From contig DATKVV010000077.1 in assembly GCA_035529895.1 (NCBI GenBank), forward strand, positions 1 to 64,000: a stretch of 64,000 bases of DNA, read 5' to 3'. Below the pieces are notes generated by a model that saw nothing but the letters and a program-made list of their open reading frames with translations, did no database searches and was not told the DNA's origin. Position numbers and translations under genes: made by a program. Source of the DNA: JAUWKC01 sp035529895 (GTDB lineage: Bacteria; Planctomycetota; Phycisphaerae; Sedimentisphaerales; Anaerobacaceae). This document shows positions 59,362 through 64,000 of this stretch, in pieces; positions within the stretch are counted from its first letter, which is position 1, and each line of letters begins with the position of its first letter.

Positions 59362-59467
59362 GGTTAGTCAAACGGACTGACCTTTTCTCAACGGATGGGC
59401 AGAAAAAGCCGGTTGGCTGCGGGCGGTCCGCGGCCAGCCAAAGAAACATCTTTTGGAGGGTCTTAAC

Positions 59468-62400
59468 ATGAAAAAGCTATGGATGCTATGTATTGTAACG
59501 CTCGTGCTTCTCCAGGCCGAACCGCTGTGGCCGGCCACGTTAGAGGTGAGGCCCCCCGGCGGGGTCGGTGCGCTCGGCGACGTCTTCACCAGTATTCAGC
59601 AGGCCATCGACGCCGCTGGTAACGGCGACACCATCACTGTACACCCGGGCATTTACGACGAGGCCTTAAACATCGAAGGTTTCACCGGTTTGACCTTGAC
59701 GGGTACCGACAAGACCACCGTGATTATTAAATCTTCTGTCACGCTGCCCTGGAACGTGGGCGGCTACGGCACTTCACGACAAACCGTTGTCCGCGTCGTC
59801 AACTCTACGGCAGTGGTCCTGGCAAACATGACTATGGATTTCGACCTGATTAAAGGCAACTCCAGATTCGGCGTCACGGGCTGGGACAGCTCGGTGACCA
59901 TTGACAACTGCATTCTCAAGAACATGTCCGTCGATGATCTCAGCGGCGGTTACACCGAGCTTGGCACTTATTTCCGTGCACCGGGCTATACCGACGCGGC
60001 CAGAGCAACTATCACTATTACCAACAATGAATTCATTAACGCAGGCAGAGTCGGAGTTGTCACCCACGACTACATCAACGCCGACATCTCCGGAAACACT
60101 TTCTATAAAACGTTGGATGACTTCGGATATGCCGTCGAGGTTGGTTCTCAATCCACGGGTTCTGTCACGGGCAACACCATCTACGGCTACGATACCCCGG
60201 CAGCTTCGGACGGCAGCGAATCCGCGGGCATCTACGTGGAGAATTGTTTCACCGGCGGCTCCCCCAGCGTAACCAAGAATGTCACCGTCAGCGGAAATGA
60301 AATATACGATTGCCAGTACGCAATGTGGATTGGCAATGGCTACGACGGCTATTCCGGGGACGTGGACATCGTTATTGCCGTCTCAGGCAATAACTTCCAC
60401 GACAACGTCGACGGCGCGGTTATCCTTCAGGACGAAGACGCCGAAGCCGGCTCATCCGTAACCGCCGCCTTCCAGAACAACACCGTGACAGACAACAACA
60501 GCTATGGCTACCACATCTTCACGCAGGGAGACGGCAGCATTACGGCCAATTTCACCGGCGAAACCATCACCGCCCATGACACCGCAATCGCGGTCGACGA
60601 TTTCGGGGCCGCCAGCAGCAGTTCCTACAGTATCCAGGTCAGAAACTCCAATCTCAGCGGCAATAGTTCCTACGGAATAAACAACACCGTAAGCACCGTT
60701 GTTGTTGATGCCATACAGAACTGCTGGGGCGACGCCACTGGGCCCTACCATCCCGTCACTAACCCCGGCGGATTGGGCAGCTCGGTCTCGGATAACGTCG
60801 ACTACTATCCCTGGTACCTGGACTGCACCCTCACAACCCCTGTTTACAAGCCGGTCCACAACGTTATCCTGGACGCATACTACGACAATATTAAGCTGGC
60901 CGTCATCGCGGCAGGCAGCGGCGATCTGATAACCGTCGATCCCGGAACATACGTTGAGAACGGACAGATCGTCATCGACAAGGATTTGACGATTAAGGGC
61001 CTCGGCGGCAAGCCCGTCGTCCAGACCGACCAGGACACCGGGACCTCTGAGAACCCGCGCGGGTGGTGGCTGGTCAACGCCGGCATCTCCCTGGAGCTTG
61101 AAAATATGGTCCTCGACGGAAGTGGGCACCTGATTTATCAGGCAATCCGCAACAAGGGCCAGGGCGCTTTGGAAAAGATCGATTTCAAGAATATAAAATA
61201 CAACGAAAGCGGCCCGAACTACAACGGCGTAGCTGTCGCTGCGATGGGCACTGGGCCGGTAGATGTCAACGGCTGCACATTCGAGCAAATCGGAAGAATC
61301 GGCGTCATATACTTCGGCTCCGGAGTCGCAGGCTCGGTGTATTCCAACAACACCTACACCGGCAAAGGTCCCGGCGACTGGCTCGACTACGCCGTTGAAC
61401 TGGGCGCAGGGGCTGTCGCAGAAGTTAAGAACAACATCATCACCGACTGCAACGGAATTGCCAGCGTTGACGGCTCGACCTCCGCCGGCATCCTCGTGAC
61501 AACCTACTACGGCCCGGGCACCCAGACGGCAATCAGCAATAACACGCTGACCCGCAACAGTTCAGGTATCGCGGTCGGCTACAACGACGCCGACACGAGC
61601 GTTGTTACCGCCAGATGCAACAGCATTGCCGGGAATTATGGGTACGGTATAGAAGCTTCCGGTCCAAGTGTTTCTGTTGATGCCGGGTATAACTGGTGGG
61701 GCGACGCTACAGGTCCCAGCGGGGAAGGAGGCGGAAGCGGCGACGCAGTCTCTGCCCACGTTGATTTCTTCCCGTGGCTCTTAAGCACCGACTGCAACGA
61801 CGTCGCCGCTGTTGTGTCCGACTACGTGGTTGACGATGACTGGGCAGGTTTGCCCGACTGGACGACTGTCGAGGTGGGCGGCACGGACTATTACATCGGC
61901 CTGAACGCTTTTGATACCATTCAGGGGGCGGTCGACGCCGCCACCGACGGAAACAGCATCAGGGTCTTGGTCGGGACCTATAACGAGAACATCGACGTTA
62001 ACAAGCGTCTCGAAATCACCGGCCAGGGAAGCGGTACCGATGGAACAGTCGTCATTCAGAGCGCCGCAGGTGCCGGTGACCCGAAAATCGGTGTTGTTCA
62101 ACTAAACTCTTCCGGTCTTTCGAATACACAGCCCCTCCTTCTTAAGGACATAAGAGTCGAACCGCATGACATGGCCGGTTTTAGCATCGGGAGGTTCTGC
62201 GAGGCCACCGGAACCAGCGTCTCTTACATCAAACTTGATAACGTGCAGGTAATTGGAAACAACACAAATCCCAATACCGAACAGGAAAGAGGTCTTTATG
62301 TGGACCTAACTTCTACGGTTAGTCATCTGGCAGTAGTCAACTGTGCTTTCGATAACCTTACATACGGCTGGTACCTGCAGAAACAGGTCAGCGCCGACAC

Positions 62401-63211
62401 CAGTACCGTAGAATACGTTACAGTAACCAATACGAGCTTCACGCATAACAACCTGAAAGGCATCTACGCAGAGAAGCTCTCGGATGCGACCTTCAAAGGT
62501 TGTATCGTCGCCGATAACGGATTCTCCGACAGCGGGGTACCATCCTATTTCTTGCCATGGATGTGCGGTGTCGACCTCAACCTTAAGGCCGGAACGTATC
62601 AGAACATCACTTTCATAGGCTGCATCGTCACTGACAACGCCCTCGGTGGAGCCCAAGAAGGTGTTGGCCTGACGGTAAAGGGACGCGGAACAGGCACCAA
62701 TCCCTCGCCCGCGTACACGGCTTTTCCCGCTTATGTTGACAATGTGGCCGTCATTGGAGGCACATTTGCCGGCAACGAACGTGGTTTTCGCTTCGGCGAG
62801 CCGGGCAAGGGTAACGCCACACCGACAAATGTTACGGTTACCGCCGCGAACATCTACGGCAACATTCAGACGTATTCCGGCAGTGACGGTTCCGCCTATG
62901 GCGGGTTGGTGAACATGACGTCGGCGGAAGTTCACGCCGAGTACAACTGGTGGGGCGATGTCAGCGGACCAAACGACCCGTGCGGGGTAAGCGAAACCGG
63001 CGGCATGAACTGCTATGATGTGGCAACCGTCAAGAACGCGGACGGCCTGGGTGACGCCGTGACCGAAAATGCGGACTATTGTCCGTGGCTGATTGCACCT
63101 TCCTCCAGCTCGGATGACCCCCAACCGGCGGGCGACCTCAACTACGACGGCTGCGTCGATTGGCGCGACTTCGCCATATTTGCCTCCCGCTGGCTTGAAG
63201 GCTGCCAGTAG
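59468..63211 (+). CDS. Very large secreted right-handed beta-helix protein with dockerin-like C-terminus
   Basis: 1247 residues. A signal peptide (KKLWMLCIVTLVLLQAEPLWPA) is followed by three parallel beta-helix blocks. Each begins with an IQQAIDAA or similar segment with GDTI and PGIY, and each ends with an NWWGD or CWGD motif followed by a DYYPW or DFFPW motif (about residues 415-460, 740-775 and 1155-1200). Such folds occur in polysaccharide lyases and surface adhesins; no lyase active site is evident. The last 30 residues are a single dockerin-like repeat (GDLNYDGCVDWRDFAIFASRW). I chose the ATG at 59468, eight bases after GGAGGG. Confidence 0.85.
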   Translation: MKKLWMLCIVTLVLLQAEPLWPATLEVRPPGGVGALGDVFTSIQQAIDAAGNGDTITVHPGIYDEALNIEGFTGLTLTGTDKTTVIIKSSVTLPWNVGGYGTSRQTVVRVVNSTAVVLANMTMDFDLIKGNSRFGVTGWDSSVTIDNCILKNMSVDDLSGGYTELGTYFRAPGYTDAARATITITNNEFINAGRVGVVTHDYINADISGNTFYKTLDDFGYAVEVGSQSTGSVTGNTIYGYDTPAASDGSESAGIYVENCFTGGSPSVTKNVTVSGNEIYDCQYAMWIGNGYDGYSGDVDIVIAVSGNNFHDNVDGAVILQDEDAEAGSSVTAAFQNNTVTDNNSYGYHIFTQGDGSITANFTGETITAHDTAIAVDDFGAASSSSYSIQVRNSNLSGNSSYGINNTVSTVVVDAIQNCWGDATGPYHPVTNPGGLGSSVSDNVDYYPWYLDCTLTTPVYKPVHNVILDAYYDNIKLAVIAAGSGDLITVDPGTYVENGQIVIDKDLTIKGLGGKPVVQTDQDTGTSENPRGWWLVNAGISLELENMVLDGSGHLIYQAIRNKGQGALEKIDFKNIKYNESGPNYNGVAVAAMGTGPVDVNGCTFEQIGRIGVIYFGSGVAGSVYSNNTYTGKGPGDWLDYAVELGAGAVAEVKNNIITDCNGIASVDGSTSAGILVTTYYGPGTQTAISNNTLTRNSSGIAVGYNDADTSVVTARCNSIAGNYGYGIEASGPSVSVDAGYNWWGDATGPSGEGGGSGDAVSAHVDFFPWLLSTDCNDVAAVVSDYVVDDDWAGLPDWTTVEVGGTDYYIGLNAFDTIQGAVDAATDGNSIRVLVGTYNENIDVNKRLEITGQGSGTDGTVVIQSAAGAGDPKIGVVQLNSSGLSNTQPLLLKDIRVEPHDMAGFSIGRFCEATGTSVSYIKLDNVQVIGNNTNPNTEQERGLYVDLTSTVSHLAVVNCAFDNLTYGWYLQKQVSADTSTVEYVTVTNTSFTHNNLKGIYAEKLSDATFKGCIVADNGFSDSGVPSYFLPWMCGVDLNLKAGTYQNITFIGCIVTDNALGGAQEGVGLTVKGRGTGTNPSPAYTAFPAYVDNVAVIGGTFAGNERGFRFGEPGKGNATPTNVTVTAANIYGNIQTYSGSDGSAYGGLVNMTSAEVHAEYNWWGDVSGPNDPCGVSETGGMNCYDVATVKNADGLGDAVTENADYCPWLIAPSSSSDDPQPAGDLNYDGCVDWRDFAIFASRWLEGCQ

Positions 63212-63544
63212 AACCCGCGGCGACGAATCTGTCGCATTCGGGCGGTCGGATGCAACTTTTGTACGGCACAAACTGGATTATGCGTGGCAGGGGCGCCGGT
63301 TATCGTCCTCCGGCCGGCGCCCTTTGCCGATATTTAGCCCGATGGGGATTGGTTCCTCGATATGCCAAGTGTCGGGGAGTTTCGACCACGGCTCACTCCT
63401 GCCTGCAGCGCGTTTGTATCTCGGCACTTTTTAATGCTTTCCACGCATAAGCAGTGATCTTCGTTGGTACTTTGTTCCAAAAAAAAAGTTGCATTTAGGA
63501 CAAGTCCGGCTATAGTTACCAACGAAAGGACTCTGGGTATAAAA
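63212..63544. other. Gap between the beta-helix gene and the sugar kinase
   Basis: Apart from the terminator at 63291-63330 I see no gene. An A-rich tract (63480-63488) and a weak AAAGGA at about 63524 precede the kinase start. Confidence 0.4.
63291..63330 (+). terminator. Probable terminator after the beta-helix gene
   Basis: GGGCGCCGG (63291-63299) and CCGGCGCCC (63314-63322) form a perfect 9-bp stem followed by TTTG. The T run is short. Confidence 0.5.
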
Positions 63545-64000
63545 ATGGCAGGAAGTGTTCCCAAAGTAGTCGTGGTTGGCGGTGCCTACGTCGACATGGC
63601 CATCAGGTGCACGCAGATACCTTCTGCCGGCCAAAGCGTAACCGGCTCGGTTCTTTCATACACCGTCACCGGCCCCGGCCCCAACCAGGCCGTCGAAGCC
63701 GCCCTCTGTGGCTGCCATGTCCACCTCGTCAGCAAAATCGGCGGTGACCCGTTCGGCCAACTGGTCGGAGCAATCCTCGCCGAGTTCAAAGTCAACACCG
63801 ATTTCGTCTACACCGCCGAAGCCATGAATACCGGCGCGGTCGTCACTTTCGTCAATGCCGCTGGAGAAAACGCCGGTTGCGTCTATTGCGGTGCGAACAC
63901 CGCGTTGCAGCCCCGAGATATCGACGCCGCCGAGCAGACTATCGCAGAGGCCGATGTCTGTCTGATTCACGGTCGCCTCCCCCAGGATGCTATTGTAACT
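63545..64000 (+). CDS. PfkB/ribokinase-family sugar kinase, N-terminal part (runs off the window)
   Basis: 152 codons of a carbohydrate kinase: the first strand VVVVGGAYVDMAIR, the sugar-binding segment GPGPNQAVEAALCG (the GGKGANQA motif of ribokinase, altered to GPGPNQA), KIGGDPFG, and a substrate lid region. It is cut off before the ATP-binding end and the catalytic DTxGAGD motif, which would lie outside the window. The sugar cannot be told; ribose, adenosine or fructose are all possible. Confidence 0.88.
   Translation, partial: MAGSVPKVVVVGGAYVDMAIRCTQIPSAGQSVTGSVLSYTVTGPGPNQAVEAALCGCHVHLVSKIGGDPFGQLVGAILAEFKVNTDFVYTAEAMNTGAVVTFVNAAGENAGCVYCGANTALQPRDIDAAEQTIAEADVCLIHGRLPQDAIVT

Larger units (their letters stand above)
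58750..59467. other. Gap: long leader region of the beta-helix gene
   Basis: About 700 bases without a gene. It holds a promoter at 58971-58997, a tiny leader peptide at 59347-59361, and a hairpin (TTGGCTG with CAGCCAA) directly before the Shine-Dalgarno site at about 59411-59442. A 95-codon open frame at 59063-59350 has no protein-like composition. The leader of about 460 bases is unusually long and rich in inverted repeats. Confidence 0.45.

Noticed and set aside
62306..63271. A 321-codon minus-strand frame opposite the beta-helix gene
   Set aside because: Antisense to a well-supported secreted protein; no signal peptide, motif or ribosome-binding site.
1..64000. tRNA, rRNA, tmRNA and CRISPR arrays
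   Set aside because: I looked through the intergenic stretches for T-loop and CCA-end patterns and regularly spaced repeats and found none; a tRNAscan or CRISPR finder run would be decisive.

Overview
The window looks like a piece of a planctomycete chromosome, most likely class Phycisphaerae (Sedimentisphaerales-like). This is inferred from protein style, not from a marker gene. Two very large secreted proteins end in a dockerin-like module with a Phycisphaerae-type tail (GDxxxFAxRWLEG). There are GEVEDY and GLUG-type repeat proteins, an ECF sigma factor coupled to a TPR anti-sigma-like membrane protein, a McsA/McsB arginine-kinase pair beside dnaK, and a Gram-negative LptB. No tRNA, rRNA or CRISPR array was seen.

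Layout. 1-5814: aldo/keto reductase fragment, M50 protease, trxB, a membrane protein, a PilZ protein and the phospholipid pair psd-pssA. 5815-8271: a stack of terminator hairpins, then a sigma/anti-sigma pair. 8499-14511: a C39/zinc-peptidase fusion, a MarR operon with membrane proteins and a lipoprotein hydrolase, then enolase followed by a DivIC-like membrane protein. 14647-18273: a 1208-residue GLUG/dockerin surface protein. 18660-27807: an origin-type region with a PPC-domain protein, dnaA, a candidate oriC, fmt, def, lptB, a phosphoesterase, yidC and mnmE. 27941-32867: proteostasis (dnaK, mcsB, mcsA), a pterin synthase and coaD. 33017-42462: S9 peptidase, heme-c histidine kinase, MscS channel, aspS, a tandem-duplicated redoxin and cysK. 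A probable non-coding RNA (42540-42758) is transcribed divergently from cysK.

42951-57642 is the accessory part. On the minus strand an operon of five genes (double-HTH protein, ABC ATPase, GNAT acetyltransferase, ParB-like protein, terminase small-subunit-like protein) lies about 9 kb upstream of an intact terminase large subunit, which is followed by an XRE repressor/ImmA protease pair. Between the two terminase parts sit rpiB, two tandem paralogous secreted carboxypeptidase-regulatory-like proteins, an exported rhamnose-mutarotase-like lipoprotein, a GH43-like protein and a Fic protein with its own promoter and operator-like repeat. No portal, capsid, tail or integrase gene is visible. The adjacent ABC ATPase and acetyltransferase look like a split version of the fused COG2401 protein and are the most unusual system here.

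58125-64000: a small secreted protein and a 1247-residue beta-helix/dockerin protein, each behind a long leader holding a tiny Shine-Dalgarno-led peptide, then the start of a PfkB-family sugar kinase.
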